A stretch of 31,566 nt of DNA from a virus, in IMG/VR virus record IMGVR_UViG_3300001472_000085, positions 1 to 31,566 of that record. The stretch is one strand, 5' to 3'. The translations under genes and the position numbers were made by a program. Below are positions 1-8,694 of the stretch, one piece after another; positions within the stretch are counted from its first letter, which is position 1; each line of letters opens with the position of its first letter. Below the pieces are notes generated by a model. That model had not been told where the DNA came from. It was given only the letters and a program-made list of their open reading frames with translations, and searched no databases.

Positions 1-2331
1 ATCAAACTAGAATCTATGAAGGAAGCTTCTGATTTTATAAAGCGTTATGACAACGTAGAAAATTTCCGAGTCTATGGTATGAACAACTTCATTTACCAAT
101 ATATTTCTGAAGAGTTTCCCAACAACATAAACTTCGATTCTAAAGATGTTGAGGTCACCTACATAGATATTGAGGTTCACTCTGAGGAAGGTTTCCCCGA
201 ACCAACACTAGCGCAACATCCTGTCACTGCTATCACGATAATCCAGAGAGATGGAATTCGTCGGGTCTGGTCTTGTATTGATTACAAGAACACTAGAGAT
301 GATGTTCTTTATGTTAAGTGTGAGACTGAAGCTGAGTTGATGACAAAGTTTATTGAACACTGGAAAGAGTGGACCCCCGATATCATCACTGGATGGAACA
401 GTACTTCTTTTGATATGACCTATCTTATTAATAGGACCACGCGTTTGTTCGGTGAGGAAGAGTCTAGGAAATTTTCTCCTTGGGGTGTGGTCAGACTTAA
501 GAAGGGACGAGTCAATAAATTTGGTATGGACGAAGCTGACACATTTGATATTATGGGTGTGGCGCAACTAGATTACTTTGATCTATTCCGAAAGTTTACT
601 TACAATACATTAGGTCAACAAGAATCCTATAGACTGGATCACATCGCAAATGTTGTTCTTGATGAACGTAAGTTGTCCTACGAGGAACACGGAAGTCTGC
701 ATAATCTCTATATTGAGGACCCACAAAAATATATTGACTACAACATTAAAGATACTGAACTCGTACTTCGGATTGATGGAGTTCTTGGTCTTATTGACTT
801 GGTTATGACAATGGCCTACCGAGCTGGTGTTAACTATTCCGACACCCTAGGTACGACCACTATATGGGATGTCATTATCTATCGTATGTTGAATCAATCA
901 AAGATTGCATGTCCCCCCAAAATAGAGAAGTCGAAGACCCCATACCCCGGCGGATATGTTAAGGAACCTCAAGTTGGTCAACATAGTTGGGTAACGTCTT
1001 TTGACTTGAACTCACTCTATCCCAATCTAATCGTTCAATATAATATGTCCCCCGAAACTGTCCTTGACGGTATTGTCCCTGATGTATCGGTAGAGAAAAT
1101 ACTAGAAGGCAAGTTGTTTAATGATGACTTTGATTACACAAAACTCTGTCACTCTATCGCGCCCACTGGAGTTAGATTCTCTCATGATCGAAAGGGTATT
1201 GTCCCAGAGATTATTACTCGTTATTATAATGATCGTAAAGTTATTAAGAAGGAGATGTTGAAGACTCAACAAGAGTTTGAGAATACTAAAGACCCCTCTC
1301 TTAAGAATAAGATATCCCAACTTGATAACCAACAAATGGCAATCAAGATTCTTATGAACTCACTTTATGGTGCTTTGGGTAACCGATGGTTTCGGTATTT
1401 CGATCAACGTGTTGCGGAGTCTATTACTATGGCTGGACAGTTAGCCATTAAGTGGGCAGAAAGAACCGTCAACGACGAGATGCAAAAACTTCTTAAGACT
1501 GAGGAAGACTATGTTGTTGCTATCGATACCGACTCGGTATATATCCGAATGGAATCCTTGGTCGAAAAGTTCTCTCCTAAGAATCCTGTTAAGTTTTTAG
1601 ATAACATTTGTAAGGATCATTTCGAACCTGTTCTGACTAAGTCGTATCAGGAGATGGCTGATATGACTGGCGCGTATGAAAACCGAATGGAGATGGGTCG
1701 TGAGGTAATCGCAGACAAGGGTATCTGGGTAGCTAAGAAACGATACATCCTAAACGTACATAATAATGAGGGTGTCCAGTACGCAGAACCAAAACTCAAG
1801 ATGATGGGTATCGAGGCAATCAAGTCTAGTACTCCTATGACGGTAAGGGATAAGTTCAAGGAAATCTTCCACGTTATTATAAATGGTAGTGAGAGTGATA
1901 CTCAAAGTTTTATAAGAAACTTCCGCACAGATTTTCGTACTCTTCCCCCAGAGTCGGTATCCTTCCCTCGATCTGTCTCTGATCTTAAGAAGTGGAGAGA
2001 TGCCAAGAGTATATACTCAAAAGGTACTCCCATACATGTCCGTGGTAGTTTGTTGTACAATGATCAGATTAAAAAACTTTCCCTCGATAAAAGATATGAA
2101 TATATTAAGAATGGTGAGAAGATCAAGTTTTGTTATCTTAAGATGCCTAATCCTATCAGTGAGAACGTAGTATCTTATCCTCAGTTCTTACCGCCCGAGG
2201 TCAATCTACATAAGTACATCGACTATGATAAGATGTTTGATAAGACTTTCCTCGATCCATTGTTACCTATACTGGAGGCAGTTGACTGGTCGGCTGAACC
2301 TCGCGCATCACTTGAGGATTTTTTCTGTTGA
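1..2331 (+). CDS. 43: T4 gp43-like family B DNA polymerase, 5' truncated by window edge
   Basis: Replicative DNA polymerase with 3'-5' exonuclease. The frame is open from base 1, and the first Met in the window (base 16) is probably not the true start: the exonuclease motif DIE lies at residues 51-53 counted from that Met, against Asp112/Glu114 in T4, so about 60 N-terminal residues are missing. Visible motifs in order are Exo I (DIE), motif A (FDLNSLYP, about residue 331), motif B ([12 protein letters not shown], about 445) and motif C (IDTDSVY, about 504). The protein ends SLEDFFC, which matches in position and type the C-terminal clamp-binding peptide of T4 gp43 (SLDFLFG). It is shorter than T4's 898 residues. 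The stop codon is embedded in the -35 box of the next promoter. Confidence 0.97.
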   Translation: MKLESMKEASDFIKRYDNVENFRVYGMNNFIYQYISEEFPNNINFDSKDVEVTYIDIEVHSEEGFPEPTLAQHPVTAITIIQRDGIRRVWSCIDYKNTRDDVLYVKCETEAELMTKFIEHWKEWTPDIITGWNSTSFDMTYLINRTTRLFGEEESRKFSPWGVVRLKKGRVNKFGMDEADTFDIMGVAQLDYFDLFRKFTYNTLGQQESYRLDHIANVVLDERKLSYEEHGSLHNLYIEDPQKYIDYNIKDTELVLRIDGVLGLIDLVMTMAYRAGVNYSDTLGTTTIWDVIIYRMLNQSKIACPPKIEKSKTPYPGGYVKEPQVGQHSWVTSFDLNSLYPNLIVQYNMSPETVLDGIVPDVSVEKILEGKLFNDDFDYTKLCHSIAPTGVRFSHDRKGIVPEIITRYYNDRKVIKKEMLKTQQEFENTKDPSLKNKISQLDNQQMAIKILMNSLYGALGNRWFRYFDQRVAESITMAGQLAIKWAERTVNDEMQKLLKTEEDYVVAIDTDSVYIRMESLVEKFSPKNPVKFLDNICKDHFEPVLTKSYQEMADMTGAYENRMEMGREVIADKGIWVAKKRYILNVHNNEGVQYAEPKLKMMGIEAIKSSTPMTVRDKFKEIFHVIINGSESDTQSFIRNFRTDFRTLPPESVSFPRSVSDLKKWRDAKSIYSKGTPIHVRGSLLYNDQIKKLSLDKRYEYIKNGEKIKFCYLKMPNPISENVVSYPQFLPPEVNLHKYIDYDKMFDKTFLDPLLPILEAVDWSAEPRASLEDFFC

Positions 2332-2356
2332 CACAACAATGTCTCTGTGGTATAAT
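2328..2356 (+). promoter_or_regulatory. sigma-70-type promoter overlapping gp43 stop codon
   Basis: TTGACA at 2328-2333 and TATAAT at 2351-2356 with a 17-bp spacer: a perfect consensus. The gp43 stop TGA (2329-2331) lies inside the -35 box. It drives the small nuclease at 2414. The leader contains a tandem AAGGATTTT repeat (2394-2411) whose AAGGA elements could act as the ribosome binding site. Confidence 0.85.
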
Positions 2357-2413
2357 ACTACCTCTCATGACTGGTGAGAAACAAAATAACCCAAGGATTT
2401 TAAGGATTTTTTT

Positions 2414-2821
2414 ATGTTGAAAAAGAATACGGTTAGGCAAGGTGAAGTATCTGAACAAATATTTGCTTCTAAGTGTTTCGTGGAACATTCTTATATGGTG
2501 AGTCAACCAAACGGAACCGCAGACTATGACTTAGTTGTAGATGTTAATGGTAGACTACTCAAAGTACAAGTTAAGTCATCTATCAAAGGTGACGGTAATG
2601 TCAATATATGTAAGGGAACTAATGCGGTCAAGTCCGGCAAGCAGGGTAAGTATCCTTATCCGACAGGATCAGTAGACTTCTTTGCTGTGCATAGTATCCC
2701 ACAGGATGATTGGTATATTATACCAAGAGAGGTAACTGGTGATGCAATGAATATTCGCATTGCATTGAAGAGAGAAGGTAAGTATACTTGTTATAAAAAT
2801 AACTGGGACTTCTTCTGTTGA
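2414..2821 (+). CDS. small PD-(D/E)XK endonuclease-like protein with clamp-binding-type tail
   Basis: A 135-residue protein resembling the PDDEXK_5 / cyanobacterial homing-endonuclease fold: an N-terminal helix with Glu11/Glu14, Asp39 in DYDLVV, then VQVK at 51-54, so Gln replaces the usual Glu of the D-(E/Q)-x-K site as in several members of that group. It could be a structure-specific nuclease for recombination or a free-standing homing-type enzyme; the exact substrate cannot be read from sequence. The last residues, NWDFFC, resemble the SLEDFFC tail of the polymerase just upstream, suggesting docking on the sliding clamp. It has its own sigma-70 promoter, and its stop codon again forms part of the next -35 box. 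Confidence 0.7.
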   Translation: MLKKNTVRQGEVSEQIFASKCFVEHSYMVSQPNGTADYDLVVDVNGRLLKVQVKSSIKGDGNVNICKGTNAVKSGKQGKYPYPTGSVDFFAVHSIPQDDWYIIPREVTGDAMNIRIALKREGKYTCYKNNWDFFC

Positions 2822-2846
2822 CAAATACCCCTAAGTATGTTATAAT
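2818..2846 (+). promoter_or_regulatory. sigma-70-type promoter overlapping nuclease stop codon
   Basis: TTGACA at 2818-2823 and TATAAT at 2841-2846, spacer 17 bp. The TGA stop of the upstream gene (2819-2821) is inside the -35 box. Only six bases separate the -10 box from the ATG at 2853, so the transcript should start at or within a base or two of the start codon (leaderless). Confidence 0.85.
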
Positions 2847-2852
2847 ATCAAC

Positions 2853-3797
2853 ATGAATTACGAATTAACTATATTCAAAAATCAGTTTGATAACAAGACT
2901 CATAGAAAAGTTTCTTACGATACTTGGGATGAATTCGTCCAAGAACTTTATAAATTGAGCAAACAAAAAGGAAAGAAAGGTGGAAATAATTCTAGTCCTC
3001 TTATTAGCCCTGCTGTTTTTAAAACCGATAGTACGCGTTCTAATGACAATACTTTATATTGGGGTGGTTGGTGTGCTGTTGATGTTGATACTCATAGGTT
3101 TTCTAACAGTGTGGACGATCTAAATGAACAGCTTTCTAAACAATTGGGAGATGTCGATTATGTGGTTTATAGCACTGCTTCTAGTCGTATGGATTATCTC
3201 AAGTTTCGTATTGTATTTAGGATTGACGAACAGATACAGAGAGATAATATTAAATCGTTCTGGCACGCCCTCAATACCGAACTGGGGGAAATGGGAGATC
3301 CGCAAACTAAAGACTTGGCGCGTATGTATTATGTACCAGCTGATTATCCTGATGCCTATGGTTTTATTTTTCATAATACATCTGGTAAGGCATTAAACAC
3401 TTCCGAACTTATTGCTAAACATCCTTATGTTCAGAAGACCGGAAATTCTTTTCTTGATAGATTGCCACCACAAATGCAAAGTGCGGTCATAGAACATCGT
3501 AAGAATAGTCTAAATAATACTGAGTATCGATGGACTGGTTTTAGAGATTGTCCTTTCTTTCCAAAAAGAATGGCAGTAGAATATCAGACGATAAGTGGTA
3601 CCGGATGGTACCACAAAATGTATCAGATAATGATTGCTATTGCAGGCAGCGCTATCGGTAAAGGATATCCAATTACAGCTTTACAGATATCAGAACTTTG
3701 TAAAGAATTCGACGCCTGTAACGGAAACTGGTATGAGAACAGACCACTTACGGTAGAGGCAGACAGAGCACTAGAATACGTTTATAGGAACGGATAA
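2853..3797 (+). CDS. primase-like (AEP-type) replication protein, tentative
   Basis: A 314-residue protein between polymerase and UvsX. It has a DVD pair (Asp77, Asp79) in a strand preceded by YWGGWCAV, a conserved-looking KFRIVF segment (117-122), and GDPQTKDLARMYY (148-160). This order (DxD, a basic/polar strand, then an Asp near a DLAR motif) is seen in archaeo-eukaryotic primase-like proteins of phages and plasmids. The C-terminal 70 residues are helical and could be a PriCT-type primase tail. No separate T4 gp61-like primase is seen in the window, so this may do that job. No good Shine-Dalgarno precedes the ATG; see the adjoining promoter for likely leaderless expression. It overlaps the next gene by one base (TAATG). 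Confidence 0.5.
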   Translation: MNYELTIFKNQFDNKTHRKVSYDTWDEFVQELYKLSKQKGKKGGNNSSPLISPAVFKTDSTRSNDNTLYWGGWCAVDVDTHRFSNSVDDLNEQLSKQLGDVDYVVYSTASSRMDYLKFRIVFRIDEQIQRDNIKSFWHALNTELGEMGDPQTKDLARMYYVPADYPDAYGFIFHNTSGKALNTSELIAKHPYVQKTGNSFLDRLPPQMQSAVIEHRKNSLNNTEYRWTGFRDCPFFPKRMAVEYQTISGTGWYHKMYQIMIAIAGSAIGKGYPITALQISELCKEFDACNGNWYENRPLTVEADRALEYVYRNG

Positions 3798-4744
3798 TGA
3801 AAATATTAGTAACAGGAGCAGCCGGTTTTATCGGTTCTCAATTAACAAACAGGTTGTTGAAGAGCGGTCATGAAGCTCGCGGATTAGATAATTATAATAA
3901 CCATCTTTATGAACCTGATCTCAAGAGAGACAGAGTTAAACATTTTGGATTAGATATTTCTGAGTGCGATCTCAGAGATAAAGATGGACTTAGAATTGTA
4001 TTGGGTGATTTTAGACCTGATACTATAGTTCATCTTGCGGCACATGCTGGAGTCAGAGATTCTTTTGGGAAGGAATCTGAATACCATGCAAACAACATTG
4101 ATGGAACTCAAAACCTTATTGAAGTGTGTAAGGAAGTAGTCCCTAATGTTAGAGTCATTTATGCATCAACTTCCGGAGTGTTTGGTGGAACTGAGATACC
4201 TGAAGATGGATGGAAAGAAAATCAGATACTTGGAAAACAGTTAAATGCCTACACTTATACCAAGTACATCAACGAGATTCAGTTTGAGATATCTGGTCTG
4301 AATAACACAGGACTTAGATTCTTTACTGTATATGGCCCTTGGGGAAGACCCGATATGGCTTTGTTTGATTTTACTAAAAATATACTTGACAAAAACGAAA
4401 TAAAAGTGTATAATTACGGTAATATGAAAAGAGACTTCACATATGTTGAAGATATCTTAGATGGTATTGAAATTGTTATTCACAATAATGAAATTGCGAA
4501 TAGTGAAATCTTTAATATTGGTCGTGGCAAACAGGTTGATCTTATGCATTTTGTAAGGGAGATTGAAAAGAACTGCGGTATAGATGCTATAGTTAATTTG
4601 GCTCCTAGACATCCAGCAGATTCTTTAGAGACTTGGTCTAACACGACTAAACTAGAGGGATTAGGTTACGTCCCTAAAACTAATATCGAAGACGGTATTA
4701 AAAACTTTTATGCATGGTACAAAGATTACCATAAGGTTAAATAA
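3797..4744 (+). CDS. NAD-dependent sugar-nucleotide epimerase/dehydratase (UDP-glucuronate 4-epimerase-like)
   Basis: Extended short-chain dehydrogenase of 315 residues. It has a Rossmann GAAGFIG loop (7-13), the catalytic Ser/Thr strand YASTSG (122-127), Tyr152 and Lys156 of the YxxxK pair, and LDNYNN followed by LKRDR (30-45), a pattern typical of UDP-glucuronate 4-epimerases. It would interconvert UDP-glucuronate and UDP-galacturonate, or act on a related sugar nucleotide. The next gene makes UDP-glucuronate-type products, so the pair forms a two-step pathway. It overlaps both neighbours by one base, indicating a co-translated operon. A perfect sigma-70 promoter sequence lies inside the gene. 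The precise substrate is an inference. Confidence 0.85.
   Translation: MKILVTGAAGFIGSQLTNRLLKSGHEARGLDNYNNHLYEPDLKRDRVKHFGLDISECDLRDKDGLRIVLGDFRPDTIVHLAAHAGVRDSFGKESEYHANNIDGTQNLIEVCKEVVPNVRVIYASTSGVFGGTEIPEDGWKENQILGKQLNAYTYTKYINEIQFEISGLNNTGLRFFTVYGPWGRPDMALFDFTKNILDKNEIKVYNYGNMKRDFTYVEDILDGIEIVIHNNEIANSEIFNIGRGKQVDLMHFVREIEKNCGIDAIVNLAPRHPADSLETWSNTTKLEGLGYVPKTNIEDGIKNFYAWYKDYHKVK
4386..4414 (+). promoter_or_regulatory. internal sigma-70-type promoter inside the epimerase gene
   Basis: TTGACA at 4386-4391 and TATAAT at 4409-4414, with exactly 17 bp between them as in the intergenic promoters of this window. It lies within codons of the epimerase gene and would transcribe the downstream dehydrogenase and uvsX separately. 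Confidence 0.65.
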
Positions 4745-5655
4745 TGAATAATGAACCATTGAGTCCTAAGAACCAATTTCGACTTGCTGTAGTAGGTCAT
4801 GGGTTTGTTGGACAAGCTGTAGAATATGCCTTCACCCACCCCTTAGTAAAGTCTTATGCTGTAGATCCAAAGTATAACACTTCAATTGATGACTTAAAGG
4901 AATTTTCTCCTCATCTAGTGTTTGTGTGTGCACCTACACCACAAGGTGAAGATGGAAAGGTTGATGCTACTATTGTTATTGATGCGGTACAAAAATCTCT
5001 TATCCATACAGATGCTTTAGTTGTTGTTAAATCAACAATTACTCCAGATGTTGTGGATAGAATATACAGTTCTATGGATAGTAAACATATTGATAGATTT
5101 GTATATAATCCGGAGTTTCTTACAGAGTCCAATGCTAAGGCAGACTTTGTGAATGCTGACTACCATGTTATGGGAGGATCAGAATCTGCTACACAAGAAC
5201 TAAGTGAGATATATGATATCTTTAGTGGATGCTCTTCTAATGATTATCACTATATGACAGCATTCGAAGCTTCCTTTGTGAAGTATACGATAAATTCTTA
5301 CCTTGCAACTAAGGTAACATTTTTCAATCAGATATATGATTTGATCAATGCATATGGTTGCAGTTATAATATTATATCCCGTACTGTAGGATTAGATCCT
5401 AGAGTTGGAATCGGTCATACACGTGTGCCCGGCTTTGATAAGAAACGTGGTTTCGGTGGTGCATGTCTGCCGAAAGATACTAATGCTTTACTTAAATTCT
5501 CAGAACAAACTGATGAAGATGGTGAAGTTGTGTCAATGGACATACTAGAAAGAGTCCTAGACATCAATACTCGATATAGAAAACATTACGAGTTAGATGA
5601 TCGTGAAAGAGTTAATAATATTACATTTGTGAATTTTGGAGAAGATAAAGAATGA
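4744..5655 (+). CDS. UDP-glucose/GDP-mannose 6-dehydrogenase-like enzyme, C-terminal domain missing
   Basis: Nucleotide-sugar dehydrogenase of 303 residues. The NAD-binding GHGFVG (18-23), APTPQGEDG loop (63-71), YNPEFLTE (121-128), Lys180/Asn184 in KYTINSYLATK and the catalytic Cys241 in GFGGACLPKD are all present. Cellular enzymes have 390-450 residues with a C-terminal UDP-binding domain; this one ends soon after the catalytic cysteine region, so that domain is absent, and the short form may be specialised. The predicted reaction is oxidation of UDP-glucose to UDP-glucuronate, feeding the adjacent epimerase. It overlaps uvsX by four bases (ATGA). Products could go to surface glycans or to modified DNA. 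Confidence 0.82.
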   Translation: MNNEPLSPKNQFRLAVVGHGFVGQAVEYAFTHPLVKSYAVDPKYNTSIDDLKEFSPHLVFVCAPTPQGEDGKVDATIVIDAVQKSLIHTDALVVVKSTITPDVVDRIYSSMDSKHIDRFVYNPEFLTESNAKADFVNADYHVMGGSESATQELSEIYDIFSGCSSNDYHYMTAFEASFVKYTINSYLATKVTFFNQIYDLINAYGCSYNIISRTVGLDPRVGIGHTRVPGFDKKRGFGGACLPKDTNALLKFSEQTDEDGEVVSMDILERVLDINTRYRKHYELDDRERVNNITFVNFGEDKE

Positions 5656-6689
5656 ATTTAATGGATAAATTGAAAAAACAGTCTAGAGTAAAAGATAGTT
5701 CTACCCTTGCGGATAGTAAGTTTTTTACTGAAGTGGATATGGTTCCTACTGAAGTGCCTATGGTAAATGTAGCACTCTCTGGTTCTACTGATGGAGGAGT
5801 AACGCCAGGCCTTACGGTTCTTGCTGGTCCATCTAAACACTTCAAGACTTCCTTTGCATTATTGATGGCCGGTGCTTACCTTAAACATAAAAAAGATGCG
5901 GTGATGCTTTTTTATGATTCTGAGTTTGGATCTCCTCAGTCTTATTTTGATCAGTTTGGTATAGACACTACTCGTGTGTTACACGTACCTATCAAAGATG
6001 TTGAGGAATTAAAGTTTGACTTAATCAATCAGTTAGAAAACTTAACTGAGAAAGATGATGTTATTATAGTAATTGACTCTGTCGGTAACCTCGCATCTAA
6101 GAAAGAATTAGATGATGCTAGAGATGGTAAGTCTGTTGCTGATATGTCACGTGCAAAAGCTTTCAAGTCTTTATTCCGTATGGCAACACCATACTTAAAT
6201 ATGAAGAAGATTCCTATGATCGCTATTAACCATACATACAAAGAGATGGGTCTCTATCCTAAAGATGTCGTCTCTGGCGGTACTGGTATTATGTATAGTG
6301 CAGACAATGTATGGATCATTGGTCGTAGACAGAACAAGACTGGTACAGAAGTTACTGGTTATGATTTTGTAATTAAAGTTGAAAAGTCTCGATACGCCAA
6401 AGAAAATTCTAAGATTCCTATTAGTGTGTCTTGGGAAGGTGGTGTAGAAAAATGGTCGGGTCTACTTGATGTAGCATTGGCTGGAGGTTATGTGGAAAAA
6501 CCATCTAACGGTTGGTATCAACGATCTGGAACTGATAAGAAGGTTCGTAAAGATGTTACTCTCACAGAAGACTTCTGGTCTCCTATATTTAAAGAAACTG
6601 ACTTTAAAGACTTCCTAAAGAAACAATATCAAATAGGTCTACAAAGTGTTGTTGAACTTGATATCGAAGTAGAGAATGAAGCAGCATAA
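5652..6689 (+). CDS. uvsX: UvsX-like RecA-family recombinase
   Basis: Strand-exchange ATPase of 345 residues for recombination-dependent replication and repair. The Walker A loop is GPSKHFKTS (59-67), the variant form typical of T4 UvsX rather than the bacterial GPESSGKT. The Walker B region is VIIVIDSVGNL (about 135-145), and NHTYKEMG near residue 196 followed by SGGTG fits the DNA-binding loop region. The length is close to T4 UvsX. The start overlaps the upstream stop (ATGA). In T4, uvsX also lies between genes 43 and 41, as here. Confidence 0.95.
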   Translation: MNLMDKLKKQSRVKDSSTLADSKFFTEVDMVPTEVPMVNVALSGSTDGGVTPGLTVLAGPSKHFKTSFALLMAGAYLKHKKDAVMLFYDSEFGSPQSYFDQFGIDTTRVLHVPIKDVEELKFDLINQLENLTEKDDVIIVIDSVGNLASKKELDDARDGKSVADMSRAKAFKSLFRMATPYLNMKKIPMIAINHTYKEMGLYPKDVVSGGTGIMYSADNVWIIGRRQNKTGTEVTGYDFVIKVEKSRYAKENSKIPISVSWEGGVEKWSGLLDVALAGGYVEKPSNGWYQRSGTDKKVRKDVTLTEDFWSPIFKETDFKDFLKKQYQIGLQSVVELDIEVENEAA

Positions 6690-6690
6690 T

Positions 6691-6719
6691 TTATTTTTAA
6701 AAGGGGGTTTACAAACCCC
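6691..6719 (+). other. A/T tract and short inverted repeat in the uvsX-downstream promoter
   Basis: TTATTTTTAAAA (6691-6702) sits upstream of the -35 box, matching the left part of the palindrome found before two other promoters. GGGGTTT (6704-6710) and AAACCCC (6713-6719) form a 7-bp inverted repeat that contains the -35 hexamer. No T tract follows, so an operator is more likely than an intrinsic terminator. Confidence 0.45.
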
Positions 6720-6736
6720 TTCGGATAGTGTATAAT
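6708..6736 (+). promoter_or_regulatory. sigma-70-type promoter upstream of the 6748 gene
   Basis: TTTACA at 6708-6713 and TATAAT at 6731-6736, spacer 17 bp. The ATG at 6748 is only 11 bases after the -10 box, so the leader would be about five bases. Confidence 0.75.
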
Positions 6737-6747
6737 AGGGTATTATT

Positions 6748-7107
6748 ATGAATGAACAATATAATCAAACTGAGAATGTAGATTATGAGTTAGTACCTGT
6801 TGGTGAAGCAAGTAACCAACAAGCATGGCACGTAAGAATTCTTACTGGAGATTTTGTTGAAACTGTAATTGTGTATGGTAACATACAATTTGACGGAGAG
6901 ATGGATAGACTGAAGTTTAGTTTTTCGGTAGTCTCCTCTCCCATTGATGGTCTTACATCCGCGGATGTTGATTTACAAAACAAGACCACAAAAATACTTG
7001 AGAATATTCTTGAGGTAGCATATAATGAAGGTAGCTTAGTTACAGGAGATGATGAAGTTGGAGATAACACTGGAACAGACGATTCTGAGGAATCTGTTAA
7101 CGAATGA
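6748..7107 (+). CDS. conserved phage protein of unknown function, acidic C-terminus
   Basis: A 119-residue protein with no recognised motif. Residues 1-95 look like a compact alpha/beta domain (alternating strands in RILTGDFVETVIVYGNIQF). The last 25 residues are almost all Gly, Asp, Glu, Ser and Asn, an acidic tail. It sits between uvsX and the helicase gene, where T4 has the small gene 40. The position suggests a role in replication or recombination, but there is no sequence proof. Its 3' end overlaps the helicase gene by 56 bases. Confidence 0.7.
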   Translation: MNEQYNQTENVDYELVPVGEASNQQAWHVRILTGDFVETVIVYGNIQFDGEMDRLKFSFSVVSSPIDGLTSADVDLQNKTTKILENILEVAYNEGSLVTGDDEVGDNTGTDDSEESVNE

Positions 7108-8458
7108 TGATTACGCAAGAAAGGTTGCTGCATTTCTACAACCAGAATATTTTGAGGGGGTCTACAAAGGTCTCTTTAAAGAGTTCACGTTATTCATTGC
7201 TAAATACAATAAACTTCCTAGTATGGAATCTTTCAAAATTGAAATCGATTCTGGCGACAGACTAAACGACGAACAGTACAGACACGCAATAGAGATATTG
7301 CCGAATATATTTACTCCGCAAAAAGAAAACTTAGAATGGTTAATTGACTCTACTGAGAAGTGGTGTCAAGATCGTGCCGTGTTTAATAGTGTGATGGAGT
7401 CAATACAGATAATAGATGGAAAACATCAAACACTATCAAAGAATGCTATTCCTGATGTACTGAGCAAGGCACTGGCTGTAACATTCGATACAGCAGTTGG
7501 TCACGATTACTTAGAGAACATAGACGAGAGATTTGAGTTTTACCATAGACAAGAGGAACGCATTCCTTTTGATCTAGATTACTTTAATCGTATTACTAAG
7601 GGCGGACTTCCTAACAAGACTTTGAATATTGCTCTCGCTGGAACTGGTGTTGGTAAATCTTTATTCATGTGTCACTGTGCAGCTTCCGCTTTATCACAGG
7701 GTCGTAATGTCCTATATATTACTATGGAAATGGCAGAAGAACGTATCGCAGAACGTATTGATGCGAACCTTCTGAATGTTGATATAGGTTCTCTTGAGTA
7801 TATGCAAGAGGATAAATTTAAGAATAGAGTTAAGTCAATTGCAGACAAGACTCAGGGTAAACTTATTATTAAGGAATACCCGACGGGTCAGGCGAATACT
7901 TCACATTTTCGTGCATTATTAAATGAGTTGAAACTTAAGAAGAATTTTGTACCGGAACTTATTTATATTGACTACCTGAATATTTGCGCCTCATCTAGAA
8001 TGAAGTCTATGGGAGGTTCTATTAATTCTTATACTTATATTAAGTCTATCGCGGAAGAGATGCGAGGTCTTGCAGTAGAATTTAACTTACCAATTATGTC
8101 CGCGACTCAAACCACAAGATCTGGTTACAGTAATGATGATGTTGGTCTTGAAGATACTTCAGAATCTTTCGGTCTGCCTGCGACAGCTGACTTAATGTTT
8201 GCTTTAATATCTAATGATGAACTTTCTAACAACAATCAGATATTAGTTAAACAATTAAAAAACAGATACAATGATCCCAGTGTGAATCAAAGATTTACTA
8301 TAGGTGTAGAAAGATCTAAGATGCGACTTCATGATATTGATGAAAGTCTTTGTGTATTAAACAAACCTGAAGAAGATACGGGTCCAGTTTTTGATAACAG
8401 TGCTTCTGGACAAAGAATAAAATCCGAGAAGGGAAATTTCTCAAACTTCAAAATGTAA
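7052..8458 (+). CDS. 41: T4 gp41-like replicative DNA helicase (DnaB family)
   Basis: Hexameric 5'-3' helicase of about 468 residues. The N-terminal helical domain (LEQTILRNLL and EYFEG) matches the DnaB/gp41 type. The RecA-like core has Walker A AGTGVGKS with Lys202, MEMAEERIAERI after it, Walker B LIYIDYLNI (about 305), and SATQTTRSG (about 350), the usual glutamine sensor region. Two ATGs in a row (7049, 7052) follow AGGAG (7044-7048); I chose the second because its spacing is less cramped, though both are short. The start lies inside the upstream gene, suggesting translational coupling. It is last in the uvsX-41 unit. Confidence 0.95.
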   Translation: MKLEITLEQTILRNLLTNDDYARKVAAFLQPEYFEGVYKGLFKEFTLFIAKYNKLPSMESFKIEIDSGDRLNDEQYRHAIEILPNIFTPQKENLEWLIDSTEKWCQDRAVFNSVMESIQIIDGKHQTLSKNAIPDVLSKALAVTFDTAVGHDYLENIDERFEFYHRQEERIPFDLDYFNRITKGGLPNKTLNIALAGTGVGKSLFMCHCAASALSQGRNVLYITMEMAEERIAERIDANLLNVDIGSLEYMQEDKFKNRVKSIADKTQGKLIIKEYPTGQANTSHFRALLNELKLKKNFVPELIYIDYLNICASSRMKSMGGSINSYTYIKSIAEEMRGLAVEFNLPIMSATQTTRSGYSNDDVGLEDTSESFGLPATADLMFALISNDELSNNNQILVKQLKNRYNDPSVNQRFTIGVERSKMRLHDIDESLCVLNKPEEDTGPVFDNSASGQRIKSEKGNFSNFKM

Positions 8459-8468
8459 GGAAAGTTTT

Positions 8469-8630
8469 ATGACTAGTTACGAATTCACTCTTACTTGTTT
8501 AGCTTTAATGGCTGTATCATATTATACTGGTAGGTACTATGGAAACCAACAGGGTATAAAATCCACTTTAAGTTTTTTTGAGTCTCAAGGAATAATCGAT
8601 GTCGAATATGACAGCGATGAAGACCATTAA
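8469..8630 (+). CDS. small single-pass membrane protein (53 aa)
   Basis: Starts 11 bases after the helicase stop, preceded by AAGG. Residues 6-20 (FTLTCLALMAVSYYT) form a short hydrophobic helix, then GRYYGNQQG, then an acidic end (YDSDEDH). Small proteins of this design are common in marine T4-like phages; the function is unknown. It lies immediately before the promoter of the methyltransferase. Confidence 0.65.
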   Translation: MTSYEFTLTCLALMAVSYYTGRYYGNQQGIKSTLSFFESQGIIDVEYDSDEDH

Positions 8631-8637
8631 AAACTTC

Positions 8638-8666
8638 TTGACTTTTTCTTTTGACTAGTGTATAAT
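8638..8666 (+). promoter_or_regulatory. sigma-70-type promoter for the dam-like gene
   Basis: TTGACT at 8638-8643 and TATAAT at 8661-8666, spacer 17 bp. A second TTGACT at 8651 is too close to the -10 box to serve as its -35. Confidence 0.75.
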
Positions 8667-8694
8667 ACACTTTATATTATTAGGTTTTATTATT

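Noticed and set aside
3124-3396. A 90-residue frame with a hydrophobic stretch inside the primase-like gene
   Set aside because: It is a shadow of the larger gene in another frame, without its own ribosome site.
6701-6722. GGGGTTT/AAACCCC read as a rho-independent terminator after uvsX
   Set aside because: No run of T follows, the loop is only two bases, and the -35 box of a promoter lies inside it.
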